A stretch of 64,000 bases of DNA from NCBI GenBank assembly GCA_013433145.1, contig CM024168.1, forward strand, positions 12,098,184-12,162,183. Direction: 5' to 3'. The translations under genes were made by a program, and so were the position numbers. This DNA is from Ascaris suum. Its lineage: Eukaryota; Nematoda; Chromadorea; Rhabditida; Ascarididae. Of this stretch, positions 1-13,000 are shown piece by piece (the stretch's first letter is position 1; each line of letters begins with the position of its first letter). A model generated the notes under the pieces. The model ran no database searches. It worked only from the letters and a program-made list of their open reading frames with translations, and had not been told where the DNA came from.

Positions 1-2
1 GA

Positions 3-146
3 GTCGTAGATGGGATGGGCACGCATTACGGGCAGACATCACGTCGCCGTAGTGCACTTTTGCGGAAAGAATTTCGAGAAGCGTTTAACAACGTTTATGC
101 CGTTGGTTTTTGTGGAGTGAATGCAGTGAATATTCGGTTCATCTAG
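3..146 (+). CDS. Possible 3' exon entering from the left edge
   Basis: A frame open from the window edge reads MGTHYGQTSRRRSALLRKEF and then REAFNNVYAVGFCGVNAVN before TAG. The amino-acid pattern looks coding and would be a C-terminus whose upstream exons lie outside the window. Nothing identifies the family. Confidence 0.25.
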   Translation, partial: VVDGMGTHYGQTSRRRSALLRKEFREAFNNVYAVGFCGVNAVNIRFI

Positions 147-3100
147 AAAACTCGTTTTTATATGCGATTGCAGAATTGCACGAGTTTTCACGAAAGTAAC
201 ATCATCCTGTGATCCCATTTATGCATGCCTCTGTCTTCGTACGTTTCCTTTCGCTTCAGCTCCCGATGCAGAGAAGCTGCATGTAATCTGAACGATGGCA
301 TGGTATCCCTTTCGGTAGTTCTTTTTCGTGTAAGTCACTGATGACACTCAAAGGTGCCATTAAATTTGCATGTCTAATTTGTGCTGCAATTGATTAAGTG
401 TAGAGCGATAAGTTCTGTCTTTCCTTTTCATCGATTTTTAAAGTTGACGTGTTTTGTAGAAAATGATTTTCCATATGGAGACATGGATGCATCATTCCGA
501 TTTCCTTCCACATTCTTCGGTGGTTTCTGTCGCACATACGTGGAAGTTGCACAACTCAAAAAGGTTCTCACCAATCTGAGACATATAGGAGGAAATCTGT
601 CGGTTATTTCTATCAGCGGAAACATTCGTGAGTCGGCCAGTCATAAGTAAAACAGTTCTTCCGAAGTAGTGAATAAGCGAATCGGTTAACAGCAGAATCC
701 AGCCACTTCTAACTTCTGTACCTTTATGAGGGCAACGTCTATCATTTTTGTATCATGATTGCACGAGTTTTCACACATTTGTCGGACAGATACGTTGTTT
801 TATCTTCGTCTCTTTGTTCGCGCCATCTCTGTGCAGTCATGTCATTTATTGGCAATCGTATATCGCTAAGGTCGTCACGCACCAGTGTTGTGCTTGATTA
901 TTGAATTGGTGTGAGCTTGTCGGTCGGGGTCGTGGTACTTAAAATGCTAGTTAAAACACCTGTTAGGTAATGCTGGAAATGACGGAAAATCAAAGTCGAG
1001 TTAATAACTAAGGTGCTGTTGGTGCTTGAAGTCTGTACATACGAGGGTTTGCACGTAGTCAAAACATTCGCAACAACTGGAAACATTGGCACAAGTGTTT
1101 TGATTGCGAAGGAGAGCTGGAAAAGTTTGAGTGCCAAGACGTTGTGAAATTTTCCTTCAACATTAACTGCAGTTCTTGTTCTTCTTCTTCTTTTTTTTTT
1201 TCGCAAAAGATTGCGAGTGCATACGCACTGTGTTATCGTTATCCGTCTATTACGTCGTTTTATGCAGAATTTGCACCTTCGTTCACCTTAATATCTCTTA
1301 TCAGCCATTCATTATAGTTCTGAATGAAGCTCTTGTATTGTTTATATAATTTGAGTTTGGTTTTGCCCATCCCTGCCCCACTGCAAACAGTCATTCTGTA
1401 CAAAAGGGGTGGTGGATGGAACTGTGTACGAGGCGTTCAACACAACGTGATATGTGACACCTCTGGTAGTTTTTTAATAGACCATGCACCTGTCCTCCAG
1501 TTCATCCTGCCAATTATTGAATAAACATAGAAAATTCAGCCGGATTCTTTTCAGTATACATTTTTAATCCTCACGAGAGGGTAGCACCTTATCTGTTTGT
1601 GTCTAGTTTTCCCGCAGCATCAGCTCGCCAATCAAAAACAACTGCGATGCAATTCGCTGACCTCAGTATAAGCCACTGAACATCTCATACATTCAGTTTC
1701 CTTGTAATTCATCTCCAGGATGATTCAGAGTAATAACTGACATCGATATCTTGGAGTTTTCCACTTTATGTTGTTGAACAACTGCTCAGGTGCGACAAAT
1801 GTTTTCTCTGACGGTGAGTACAACTGCTCAGTCTTGTAAGAAACGCATCACCTGGCGTTGTTTGATTCGAGAAGAGATTGAAATGGTAGACTAATCTGCT
1901 GGTATCGTGACTTCGCTTCTCCATCTGCTTGCTGATCTGTCACGGAATTGACAACGTGGTGTCGCTGCAACTCTCGCTTCGTTTGTTTTTCTCGAAATCA
2001 CGCCTTGATTAGAGGTTCCACATCTCATTGGTTTTTCACGCGTAACATGTGGAAAGTTCAAAGTGGTGGATTTGCTCGCTAGATGGAGGATGCAAATTGT
2101 GTAGGGATGCGAATTGGAAATGGACGTGCTATAAATGCTACTGTCGTAATTGTGATATATGGAGGACGAATGAGAAATAAGAGTGAAACTTTTTTAGCTG
2201 TAACTTATTTTAATGTACCCCTTATTGACAGCCAGCGGGTAACCAACTTGCTGCTGCAATGTTGAGATCATAGTATTGCTCGGGCTGAATTTGTGCACAA
2301 GTAAACAGTGTTGCTAAACTCCGTAAATAATTAAAACACTGGCGATCTTCCGAGTGATCCTATTGTGAAGTCTGATATGGCTGAGATGTCTTTCGCTCTC
2401 AGAATCTATAAGACGAAAGTAGTAGGTTGGTTAGTGCAATGCTTCCGTTCTTTGGGCAAGCACTACTATGTCGCCTTCTTTCCTTGAGATCCATTTTGCT
2501 GAACTTTTCATATCCGCATCGATTGGGATCAGTGTGGAGCCTTGGGGTCTTCGAGGAACTCCCCAGAGTACAACTGCTCATTACGCAAGCGGAAGTGCTA
2601 AGTGTTTCGAGTATGTGATGCTCATGAAATTTTTATTCTTTTCTCGTGGCGATGGCTGGAATCCCACTTTCTTTGGTTGTTACGCGAGTAAATGAGCCAC
2701 TGTTCTGGATACGCTTTGTGTCGTTCACTTGCTGCCAGTGTAAATTATCGGAGTATGAAGCTTCATTCTCGTTCCCTGGGTTCACCAAGAGCAAGCATAA
2801 ATCCAAAGACATATAGGCGTTTTGACATCCTTTCATATGTGTATTCGTCTGTGAGAGTTATCTCGTTCGTCACTCGACGTTCTTAGTTAACTAATGCGAG
2901 CTCAGTTGAGGTGTGTCTCCGTTTCCTTGATTGCCTTCTGCAGCACCTTTCCTGATAGACTTTGTAGTTTCTGCTTCATTTCACAGACGCATTGCTTCAG
3001 TGTTGGATATTATGGTAAATGGATAGGTGTTTGTTATCCCGGCTGGCTTTTCAGTATACGTCTACGGTGGCGGAGTGAAGATTGCTTCTTACGTTGAACT

Positions 3101-4375
3101 TTTTATATATGTCCCTCCCTTGATAAGGTTGAGCTTTAACACTAAAAACGCTGCAACGTAAGCATTTTTGAACGCTTTCCACAAGCACTGAGGCATGCAT
3201 TCAAGCCGGCACCTTTTTGTGGCGCCAGACTGCACCTCTGCTACTCTCCAGACAGATTTCCTTCTCTATCTCTATCTCTTTCTTTCTTTTTTTCTCTCTC
3301 TCTCTCATAATTTACCTCTTTCGATATTTTTAAATTCCATCAGATTTCTCTTCATCGTGCACTTGTTTATGTTTTCCACGGTCGAAAGGCATAGGTGAGC
3401 GAAGGAGAGGAGGATTGGTATTTCTGTGTGCGCGCGCAGTCGATGCTTTCTCCATCATTTTCCTCCAATAAACGTTAATTGTATCGGGAGGTGTTTCCGT
3501 CGGTGAATTCGGTTGCGAATGCAGCTTCAACTGAGAACTGCTTTCCGTATTCGAATCTCTTTATTACATCATCCTCTTTCCTGCCCTCTTCACTTTTCCG
3601 TCAAGCTATGATAGGGTATCTTTGTGGTGTGTCTTCCTAGTTTATCGAAGCTTTGATTTGTGCAGCTACAGATGTGGACGAATAATTCTTCAGTGATACT
3701 CGTAAATAGGTAGTTTATTGTTCTGAGGTGTCACGCCCTTCCCCTCCTCAATTCGATTTAAAACGTCAACAAGTGAGGGCCGATGAAATTAATGTGAAGC
3801 GCGCAGCCACGTTAAGGTGCGTATGAATTTAAAGCGGTCCATATTCGCCAGTGGGACATTCGATGTGTTCATGAAGAAACCACTGAAGATTCGTCGTGGA
3901 TATTATTTTATTGACAGCTTAAGGATGGAAGAATATTCCTGTGAGGAGGGGGAAGTAATGCGCACATCTCTTTTGAATCACTCGCGGGGCGAGACAGAAA
4001 ATTTGGCACTCTTCCAGTAAGTCAATTCCACTCGCCATTCGTCATATGGAATGAGACTACAGAGGAGTGTATTATTCGTCGGATATGCAATCACAGTGCA
4101 GAATGTGCTATAGGATGTTTCGATGAGCTTACGACTGATAAGTTGAACACGATGTATATATTTTAAAAGATGATAGTCGGAGGTTTCGCTTGGGTGTTTA
4201 CTGCGCAGGGTACCTGAGGTGTCCACCAGCGTTCCGCCACAGTACTCCCCCCTCCCCCCTCCACCCGTCTGTCTGCGCTTATTCTTCCTTCATTTCCTTT
4301 TAAGCACTTTTGTCTCTCATGTTCCTTGCGACTTTCAGCTGCCAAACTTTTCTCTTCTCTGTCTATCCGTCTGTC

Positions 4376-4378
<3 letters not shown>

Positions 4379-4408
<30 letters not shown>
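4379..4408. repeat. (CT)n microsatellite
   Basis: About 14 consecutive CT units. A shorter interrupted pyrimidine tract with CT repeats is at 3264-3306. Confidence 0.9.
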
Positions 4409-4411
<3 letters not shown>

Positions 4412-4790
4412 GAATACGTCATTGGATCGTTTCCTTTTCTTTTCTTAGCCGATATAAATCCTGTGTTTTTTTCGGGCCATCTCATCAGAAGTTTATTTTT
4501 GTGAACAGTTAACCCCCGTCTACACTGCAGTCATACACGGTGCGTTCGAAGATTGACCTCTGCGTCAATGTCGTCGCTGAGAAGCAAGAAGGAAGAAAAT
4601 TCAAATGGCATCTAATGGCTTCACATTTATGTTCAAGTATGTTTTTGAATAAGTGGTTTATAGGAGTGTCCACTTCGTCCGTCACTTTCGTTTGGTACAC
4701 GAATTCAGAAAAGTGGCTTGAATCGGTGAAATTTTGCTTTCTTTGCCAGACTGTCTCAGTTTCAACTATGCTCTCGTTAGATTGTCGGTT

Positions 4791-4832
4791 TCATTTAGCA
4801 ACACCTCTTGGCGGTTATCATTTAGCAACACC
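4791..4832. repeat. Two copies of a 15-bp direct repeat, period 27
   Basis: TCATTTAGCAACACC occurs at 4791-4805 and again at 4818-4832, separated by 12 bases. No gene is apparent here. Confidence 0.8.
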
Positions 4833-7140
4833 AGTCTGCTGCAAAAGTTGGTGATTTCTGGATGTTGGCTGTCAGCTCACGAAAAAGTTCCAGACAGGAT
4901 GCGGTTCCTCAGGGCTTAGAGTGGTCGAGAATAGACTGGGTGGGAAAGTGCGATGTGCACATTTTATCCTAGTTGAAAGGGTGACCCGATTGCATCGCTA
5001 TTCGAAAGACAGCGAAGTAGATTCACACAGGTTGTTCAGTCGATACTCCACTATGTTACTTGGAAAATTCATCGCTGAGCATTTCTGATCAGTTAGGCAA
5101 GGGAATTTGCATATGCAGTTGAGTCGTTTATGTTGAGTGGCGCTCATTTGCGAGAAAATCGATTGAAAAGACCTTGAGTATAATTGATTAAACGATTGAC
5201 TGCACATCTTTAATTTCATCTCTTATATTTCACAACTGGCATGGATTGGTGAAGAGGCAGTTCGAAACGTGCACGCATAAATAGGTTCGATTCAAGTTAA
5301 TCCACTCTTGAGCGATAGAGGAAAACATCAGTCTGGATTGGAAGAAGCCACCTTCTGCCGGGAATCGACTTTTTTCTGAGTAACAAAGGAAGATGGGTTT
5401 GGGCGTTGTTTCGACCATAGAGGCATCGTGGAAACGATGCAGATAATGAATAATATGCTGAATGAGTTGATGAAGCTTGCTATCATTTGTTGAGCACGAA
5501 TAAACTCTTCGTCCTCTTTTAAAGTTTCCGTCGGTGGATTTTGTTCAGCTCTTCCGAAGTGAAGCACTCACAGTCATCATATTCACTTTTGTTAACAGCT
5601 GGTGGCGGAGACAGTGTTGTTCTCATGGAAATGCGTTGTAATAATTACGGATATCTTCATCAGTGTTTTCAATTTATTGCGATTCTTGTTTGATGCTTTA
5701 TAAAGATCCAGTGCTCATATATTTTCTTTGCGAATACTTGGAAATCGTCGATTGATCTCTTTCTCTGGTCGTCAGAAGTGTTGAGTTCTTCTAAGGTTGA
5801 ATTTGTTATTTTGAGGCCTCTTTGGTATTACGCATATAACTGGTTGTTTTTAAAAGAGAAATTTTACAGAGCTATGAGGTATGTAAGGAGAGGATGAAAA
5901 GGACGCACGAGTGAAACAAAAAATGTGGGAAGAAAGATTTTCGGGAAGGGGGATTACGAGATTTTTCGCCGTTTTGAGGAAGGGAAAAAGTAGCTCGGCA
6001 TCCAGCTCTTGTACTAGCAACGTTGATGGTGAACATCGAATGCACTGCGTATTGTACAAATTCTTGCAATTGCACTTTTGCTTTATTCATTCACTGCGCG
6101 GAAGGCGGCTTTAAAGTTTTGTATTTGCATAGAGGATATCAATGTGAAAAAGCTGCTATATTCATCAAAAGTGCTCACTGCATTGGAGCTTTGCACTGTT
6201 AGTGTTATTATATTGGAGTAACGACGAAGGGCTATGATGTGTTCAATGGTGAGGTGATGATGACCCGGCGGATTGCGGTTAACACGATGTCCTCGGGTTA
6301 CGATCTCTGCTCAAACAGATCAAGGATCTAATCTAAGATGAGCCGAAGGTAGTATTCCTCGTTCGCTGTATGAGCGGTCAAATTGGCTTCCATCGAAATG
6401 CTAGAGTGGGTGACGAGTGCCTTTTAAAATGCGCCACTGATTGTTTGCTGCAACGCCATTTAAATGTGATATGCAAGTGTTCTTCCGGTTTCGCCTGTGT
6501 CCATCATAAAAACATTCCGAGACAGAGATTATTTCCATTTTGTAAGTTGCTGCTAACATGGACATGCGTGGACAAACTTCTTGATCTGCCCTTCTTCCTG
6601 TTCAGAACCTCCTGCTCCCTCACTCCGACGGGAATCGAGGGAGCGGACAACTTATTTAAAAGAAGCGTGCATGTCCGGCTTCGGTTAATTCAAGGGGAAA
6701 CATTGAAGTATTTTTGCGATTTTTCAATGCCATCATAAAGTGTTCAAGATGTGTTTCATAGTAGGCGGATATCGTCAAGCAATCTCAAAAGGCGAATTCA
6801 ATATGGTGTTGACGATAAAAACGATCGTTAACGGTTGCCTTGTGGCCTTGTTTCATCGTGGTGACATCGAGGGCTGCAGAACTTGCAAGGTGGCTTCTAA
6901 AGGACTTTCATAACAGATCATTTTACGAAGTATCGATTAACTGCAACGATTCAAGAGGATTTCCGACCGGTTTTATTCGCCGTATCTTATAGAGCCCAGT
7001 TGCAAATGTTTTTTCGGAAGACGTGTATTGCCAAAAAAATTGTCTTCATTCGTCGTATCTTATGCGGCGTTTGCTGTTGATTCCGGCAGACAAATTTTCG
7101 ACTGCTTTTTTTGTGTACAAAAACATGGCATCTTGCTCGC

Positions 7141-7554
7141 CTAGCTGGCACCACCTTCAAAATTTTCTAGCCGCTTCCTCATTCTTTTTCTGAAGCTTGG
7201 AATCGCTTCGTTCGCGTTATCTTTAGGAACTTCACGTCGCTTTGTTTGTCGGAGTTCTAACTGCCAGAGTCGAATGTGGTTCGCCCATATATTTAAAAAA
7301 ACTATTCTGCAATAAGAATTCCCGGTGCTATTTTTCACTTCTGCATCGTCGTATGAAATTTTGCAATTGGAAATTATGTGTGGATAGTGTAGAAAAGTGG
7401 ACAAATGTAAAATCGACGGGAATGGGAGCCATAGAGAAGTGAGAAACATCAGCATAAGAGGCAGAAATGGGTACTGTTGAGAAAGCGCACAAAATTCTTT
7501 AAAAAGAAGTCGATGTTTACCAGAAGCGTGAAGTTTTTGAATGTCACTTTCCAT
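7141..7554 (-). CDS. Possible small two-exon basic protein
   Basis: The minus strand is open for 137 codons from an ATG at 7554 (in-frame TGA four codons before it). The middle part is pyrimidine-rich and looks intronic. Removing GTACCC...TTGCAG joins FKEFCALSQQ to IVFLNIWANHIRLWQLELRQ in phase. The C-terminus is basic (TKRREVPKDNANEA, FRKRMRKRLENFEGGAS) and ends in TAG at 7141. It reads like a genuine C-terminal region but matches no family I recognise. Unspliced, it would also be a complete ORF. Confidence 0.35.
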   Translation of the reverse strand: MESDIQKLHASGKHRLLFKEFCALSQQYPFLPLMLMFLTSLWLPFPSILHLSTFLHYPHIISNCKISYDDAEVKNSTGNSYCRIVFLNIWANHIRLWQLELRQTKRREVPKDNANEAIPSFRKRMRKRLENFEGGAS

Positions 7555-8354
7555 GGAACACCATCATTGAACTTAGTTTATATTTTGCCTCACCGATTTT
7601 TCCTTCGCAATCTATAAAATTTAAATTCGCAGCATCCATAATTAAAGACCGGAAATGAGGAAGGGGATAAGAGGAAGCTCGCTCATGTATGATGAGCCTG
7701 CGGATAAAAGCATCAGTGAGTTTAAAGGGTAAAAATTTGCTACTTCTAATGACTCAAATTACATCAAAAACTTCATGCTTATTCGAGTAGTTATATTCGT
7801 AAGATTATTTTTGCATATGAAACATTTCTTTTCTCTTCTGAATATGAAATGAAGGTGTGTCTTTGCATGGGAAAGTAATTTTGCTCTCTTATTCACCTGG
7901 TGGAATGTTATTTTGCGGTGATTTCCGCAGCAACAAATGTACGATCATTATATTATCTTGTTTAGTGGGTGTTGTGGGGCAGAACGCCTCCATATGACTA
8001 CGTGCACATGTTCACGTGCTCTTTTTTCACTTCTTGGTCGCATTGCGCCGATAATTAAGCGTCAATATGTGCGCCACGACAGCTGACTGTTCCTATCGAT
8101 GAACGTTGAACGCATTTGTGAATATGCACTCAGAAATTCCTTACACATTCAGGGACTTCAAAAAGCCTTATCTTTGCGGAATTAGGACAAAGGCAATGCA
8201 ACAGTCTGATTGAAGGTAGAACTTGCTTATTTGGCGGCACATTCTTTGAGATGAGGAAACGTAAGTGGTTGACATCTATAGAGAGGCAGAACTATCACAG
8301 TATGCAGCATTGATAAGATCATCCCCTCTGCTTCTATGCGTTCTCTTTATGCAG

Positions 8355-8624
8355 CATCCGGACTTCATTGAGATAGCCGCCGATAAGCAGGATTGCAGAG
8401 GCCGTTCGACGAAAAAGCCATTGGTTGGTGGTTTTTCCTGGTCTTCCCTTTTCCGACTTTCTTAGCCCAGATGAGGCCTCACATGGAATAAGCTTGCCAC
8501 ATGCAATGCGCCAGCACCGCCACCAGTTGAGGGGACTGGCAATCAGAGTGAAGATGGTTTGTCAGTGAAAGGGCGAAACTATGATGTTGAAGTTGACGTC
8601 GTAAATGATAGCGAAATTGTTATG
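8355..8624 (+). CDS. Probable upstream exons, possibly of the zinc-finger gene
   Basis: Two open segments read like protein. The first, 8355-8423, follows a TTTATGCAG acceptor and encodes 23 residues starting HPDFIEIAADKQD. The second, about 8493-8624, encodes 44 residues including NAPAPPPVEGTGNQSEDG and ends NDSEIVM before GTAACA. Both start and end in phase 0, and so does the zinc-finger exon at 18915, so a join is possible. Problem: the best pyrimidine-rich acceptor here is at about 8464, and from it this frame meets a TGA, so the model needs the weaker AG at 8492. A rival frame from 8471 reads DEASHGISLPHAMRQHRHQL. The assignment to the zinc-finger gene is inferred only from phase and residue style, across a 10-kb gap. 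Confidence 0.4.
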
Positions 8625-9746
8625 GTAACAAGCATGAATAATTTAAAGGGAAGAAGCGGTAGGCCATGTTTGCAAAGAAGAAAGTTGGAAATCGGCTGGC
8701 ACTTGGCCATCACTTCTTCTTTGATGTTAAGGTTGCGATCCTTTGTGGCTAACCATCGGTTGGTCCCCTTTACTAAATTTTAGGTTAATCCCGCAACTTT
8801 AGAAGATACAGTGGGCACTTAATTATGCTTGAACACAACCGTTTGGTTCACGTTTGGGAACTTTCGAATCGGCAAAAGAATGGTTAATAAAGCTTTCGAC
8901 AAAACTGTTGGTTACGCTGAATTATTGATTGACAGTATTTGAAAACAACGGTTGGGACAGCGACACTGCGAGGGACATAGGCCATATCCTCTGGAAGTTG
9001 TTACGCAGGGAGGTCTCAACTGAAGAAGATTATATTTCAAAAATGGTGTTTCTCAGTGTGTTCTTAATTCAAAAAATAGGGCTGAAAAGGACATCTGCTT
9101 TTTTTTTTACTTTTCTCTATCCGTCTATCGCTATCACGTGTCTCAGTTATTTTCATTTAGCTTTTCGCTTGCCACTTAGATGGTCTTTTCGTTCACTGGC
9201 CATGAAACAGCAACATTGCCATCGAAAGTTGATTCAGCGCATTATGCGATGCCTCTCACAATTACAGTTGTGACTGAATCATTCCAGCTTATTCTCATTC
9301 TACTTCCAAGTCGCAGTTTCTCACTCTCCCTCTCATCAACTTAGCACACCATTCAGTTTTTGGGTTTGTTTATTCATTTATTGTTTTTTATATTTCCTCA
9401 AAAGTTTGACTGATAGTAAAGCGATGTTTTTGTTTTATCGTTTGCAATGTCTCGGTTGTTATCTCGACAGTCACCAATGAGAGCTGAAAGTGGGCAAACG
9501 TTTGGTGTCCTGCCAAACTTATTTCCTTGACGCAGCTGTTTCCTTGCAATTTGCGGCAGTTGCCTTCCGTTTGTCGATGCACCACCATTCCCCTTCATGG
9601 ATGAACGCTGTTTTTACTTTTATAGGCATTTCGTGTATACATCTGTCTGATGGTTTTCAGGCTGCCAGCTTTGTGTTTCAGCTGTCTTTCCTTCTAACTT
9701 GTTCGTTGTCGCGGAAAGACCGAAGTGGATCCTCAGCTGAAACGTG

Positions 9747-9995
9747 TTATAAAAGGTTCAGTGCTTTCTCCTCCTTTCTCTCAATTTCGAGCGGATCGTG
9801 CGCAGCTTTCACGAATTTTATTTCGCTCCATAGCTGTTTTTTGGATGGTTTTTTGACCACGTTCATTTTTTCCCACATTTTGTCGGTTCGTTTCGGCTGC
9901 TGGCGTCGGCTTGTTTTTGACTTTTCCGTTACTCTTTTCTTGTCAGTTTGCTGCGCAGACCGTTTTCCGCCTGCAGTTTCATCGTTCCTTTGCAA
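9747..9995 (-). CDS. Lys/Arg-rich minus-strand ORF, hypothetical
   Basis: This open stretch of about 82 codons is very rich in Lys, Arg and Glu (KRVTEKSKTSRRQQPKRTDK, KMWEKMNVVKKPSKKQLW, LEIERKEEKALNLL, then stop). The opposite strand is open for 176 codons over 9490-10020 but gives a Phe/Ser/Cys-rich product, as expected of the antisense of lysine-rich coding sequence. No start codon or strong acceptor is seen. It may be an exon of a minus-strand gene or an A-rich artefact. Confidence 0.25.
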   Translation of the reverse strand: MQRNDETAGGKRSAQQTDKKRVTEKSKTSRRQQPKRTDKMWEKMNVVKKPSKKQLWSEIKFVKAAHDPLEIERKEEKALNLL

Positions 9996-10029
9996 GGTGC
10001 TCGATGTTCACATATGCTGACGATGCGTT

Positions 10030-13000
10030 ATGTTGACAAACGAGCAGATGTTAATTCGTTGATGAAAGGGCGTTATTCTGTCATTTTTCTTCGCAGGAAG
10101 CTATGCTTTTTGGTGAGGACACAAAAGCATTGCTTCCTCTTGAAAGGGATACTCACATCCACTATGTTCCTTATTTCTGCTTTGTCGTCTGAAGAAACCA
10201 AGTCCAGAAATTTCTTAAAAGAAAAGCATAAAAAGAGATGTGTTTGTCGACGAAAAAACATTCTTCCGTCTTTGATACACCAAAAAATTCTCGTTGAAAC
10301 ACCCTCCTTAAATACGCGCTGATATCTGTGTGGTCGAGAGGGTTCATTTCTATTAGAAGGAAAAGAGAAGAGGTGGGTGGAGGGGGAACAAGTGGGTGGA
10401 TGGGCAACTCAGAAGATGGGCTCAAAAGAGGTTTTATGCCGTAGGAAGTGAGCAGAGGCTATTCGATGAGGGACAACGACATATGTGCAACGCTGTTGAA
10501 TGCAGCAAATTGAACGCATCAAAAAAATGAGAATGCCTCTCAGTAACTGAGCTTGAGGGCGACGAGGAAAGAAGCCGAAAAATGGCTGCCACTTCGGTGT
10601 AGCAATTCATTTGCCGATATTTCTGTTTTTTTTTTCCCTTTCGTCCTCCAGTTCTTTTGCATTGTTCCGCACCTAATTATTCTTTTGATTGGCGTCTGCG
10701 TTTGAATGAGGATTTTGGGGTTATGCTTTCGATTGTGGCAGATAATCAATTGTACAAGTGTCCAAACTAAACTGGCACTTCGTTGAAATTGAAAATTGAG
10801 GTGTTGTTCAAAGCGAGAGCAGGCAAATCATCATATTGTCCAGGAGGTGGTTTCCATTGCGGGGCGTTCATTTGTGTTTGCAAGACGTGTTTCACAAATT
10901 GGTTCCTCAAGTTGAGGCCATGCAGTATTTTTATCGTTCCCATTTACGGGTGTTCTGTCTATGTGCACATCTCATTACATGACCTTTACTTGCCATCCAG
11001 AACATCAGCCGTCTCCAAATCATTTCCTGAAGGATCATGCTTCACCTCATTTCATCTTGGTCTCATTCAGACGCCAACACAGTTTCAAACGTGAAATTGT
11101 TTGCTGCTGGGTTGAGAACTCGTGCCCATTACCAGCTGAATTATTCATAAAGAGTTGTTCGTTTCTAAGGAGCATTCTGCACGCTGCTGAATTTCGAGTG
11201 TGACGGATGTCTTTGCAACCGTTACAGTACACAATCGTTGTCGGAACCGCTGAAGTGAAAAATGTTTGCAGCGTTGTTTGCTCGTTTGTGTTCTTTTTTC
11301 GCCTCTCTTGATTCTAACATTAGAAAGGTAAATGACGAACGTCAAAAATGGAAGGGAGCGACCAGCATTGCAAGAAACTTTCACGCGAACTTTAGATTCT
11401 TAGAGCTTGCTCGTTTGGTTTCGTTGTCTCGATTCTTCGCCCACTGATGCAATGGTGGGATCGAAGGTGCTCCGTTCAGGGCGCTTAGAGGAATAAGCTG
11501 AGAGCCTTCTGCAACTTTTGCGTAAAGGAGATGGGAATAAACTCGTTTACATTTTTGTGCATAAGAATTGCAGATTCGATCAAATATACGTCATATGTTT
11601 TGTCGCCGCTGTGTTGCGTGCAGCAAACAAGAATAAAAGCTTTACCTATGCTGTTTAGGTTATTGAATCACCATTGGGCCTTCAAACTTGGGTGATTAAA
11701 TCATTTGCTTCTTTTAATTATCCAAATCCGAGTGCTGTGATGATGGATCTTGTCACTGAAACTTCACCACGAAGTCAAAGCTGACGTTTTTGTCCGTTGC
11801 TCGCCACGTTAAAGCGACGTAACATTTGGCGCGTATTTCATCGAGCTTCAATCTTCCACATAAATTATCATTTAGTCGCGTGCCTCCACGACTGTTAGGT
11901 TATTGGGCATGGGACTTTCTGCAACAAAGCGCCTCTTTTCCTGCTTGTTTATCACCGGCCTACTTAAAGTCATATTTCCTGCTTCATTACCGGCCTCTTT
12001 AAAGCCACAATGCATTCCTTTCAAAAAACTCCCAGTATGGGCACAGTAGAACTTGTTCTGAGGAAAAACAGTGGTAAAGCGGAGTGATGAACCAAATCTG
12101 GACTCACCTTCGAAGAGAGGTGGGGACCTTGATCTGCTTTCACGCAAAGTTGCGTAGCGAGTCTTACCGAATTGAACGGTCCATCGACTTTTTTTTTCAA
12201 TTTGTGCAGCTAAGTCAAGTCTGCAAATGTTGTTGCTGTTGTCCAACGAAGCTTACCGTTTCGGCAGCCAACAACCGAACTTGCTGGACTCTGTGCCTGT
12301 AGCACTGCCAATCGATGCTCCTATCAGTTCCACGCTGATGTAAGAATTTCCCATGATACCGTTTCATTAAGCGCTCCAATGTTTGCTACTAAGCTGTTCA
12401 TAGGTAGTTACGTCTTTATCGACGGCAGACAGTGAATGTGACCATAAGGGAGTGGTGCGGCAGTTGAGGCGAAACAGCAAAAGTTCATCAGGGCCGTTCT
12501 CAGTGTGCGTTGGCAAGGTATAAAAAATGAGAGGGATCGTTCGATCAGGGAGGGGAGAGGGCGAAAGGTTGCGGTAAAATGCTCAGAATTTGACTTTTAA
12601 GGTGATTAAAATCGAGAAGTATGCCGCTTACAAAATTGCTTGTCGTAGTTTGTGCATTTGGTGTTGCTTCAATAGCTTAATGCAAAACTTCAGTCTTCTT
12701 GAATTCTATCAGTGTCCACTTATGAGCAAGTCTCATCGCCGCATTATTTCCATTTCGAGATAATGGGAACGGCAGCATTTCCTTAGGACATGCGATTTGG
12801 ACCCTTCTGCGTGAAAAAAACTCCATCTTTGGGACCAGAGGGGAGGATTGAAAATCATAGGAAGTGATGAGAAATGATAGAACTCGACTTCGATATTTCG
12901 GAAGCGATTTTATACCGCAAAGTGAGACGATTCTTCCACATGCAAAAGGCTCGTTATAAAGGGACATTTCGCTGGAAGCATAAGAAGACGGAGGGGTACG

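Larger units (their letters stand above)
147..8150. other. Mostly non-coding stretch
   Basis: Apart from the segment at 7141-7554 no convincing gene is visible. A segment at 464-566 (ENDFPYGDMDASFRFPSTFF) has exon-like flanks (TTTTGTAG acceptor, AAG|GTTCTC donor) but no partner. Other open frames are short and low in complexity, often antisense to pyrimidine-rich tracts. Confidence 0.5.

Noticed and set aside
9490..10020. 176-codon + strand open frame
   Set aside because: The product is Phe/Ser/Cys-rich and mirrors a Lys-rich minus frame. No start context, splice partner or domain, so it is probably an antisense shadow.
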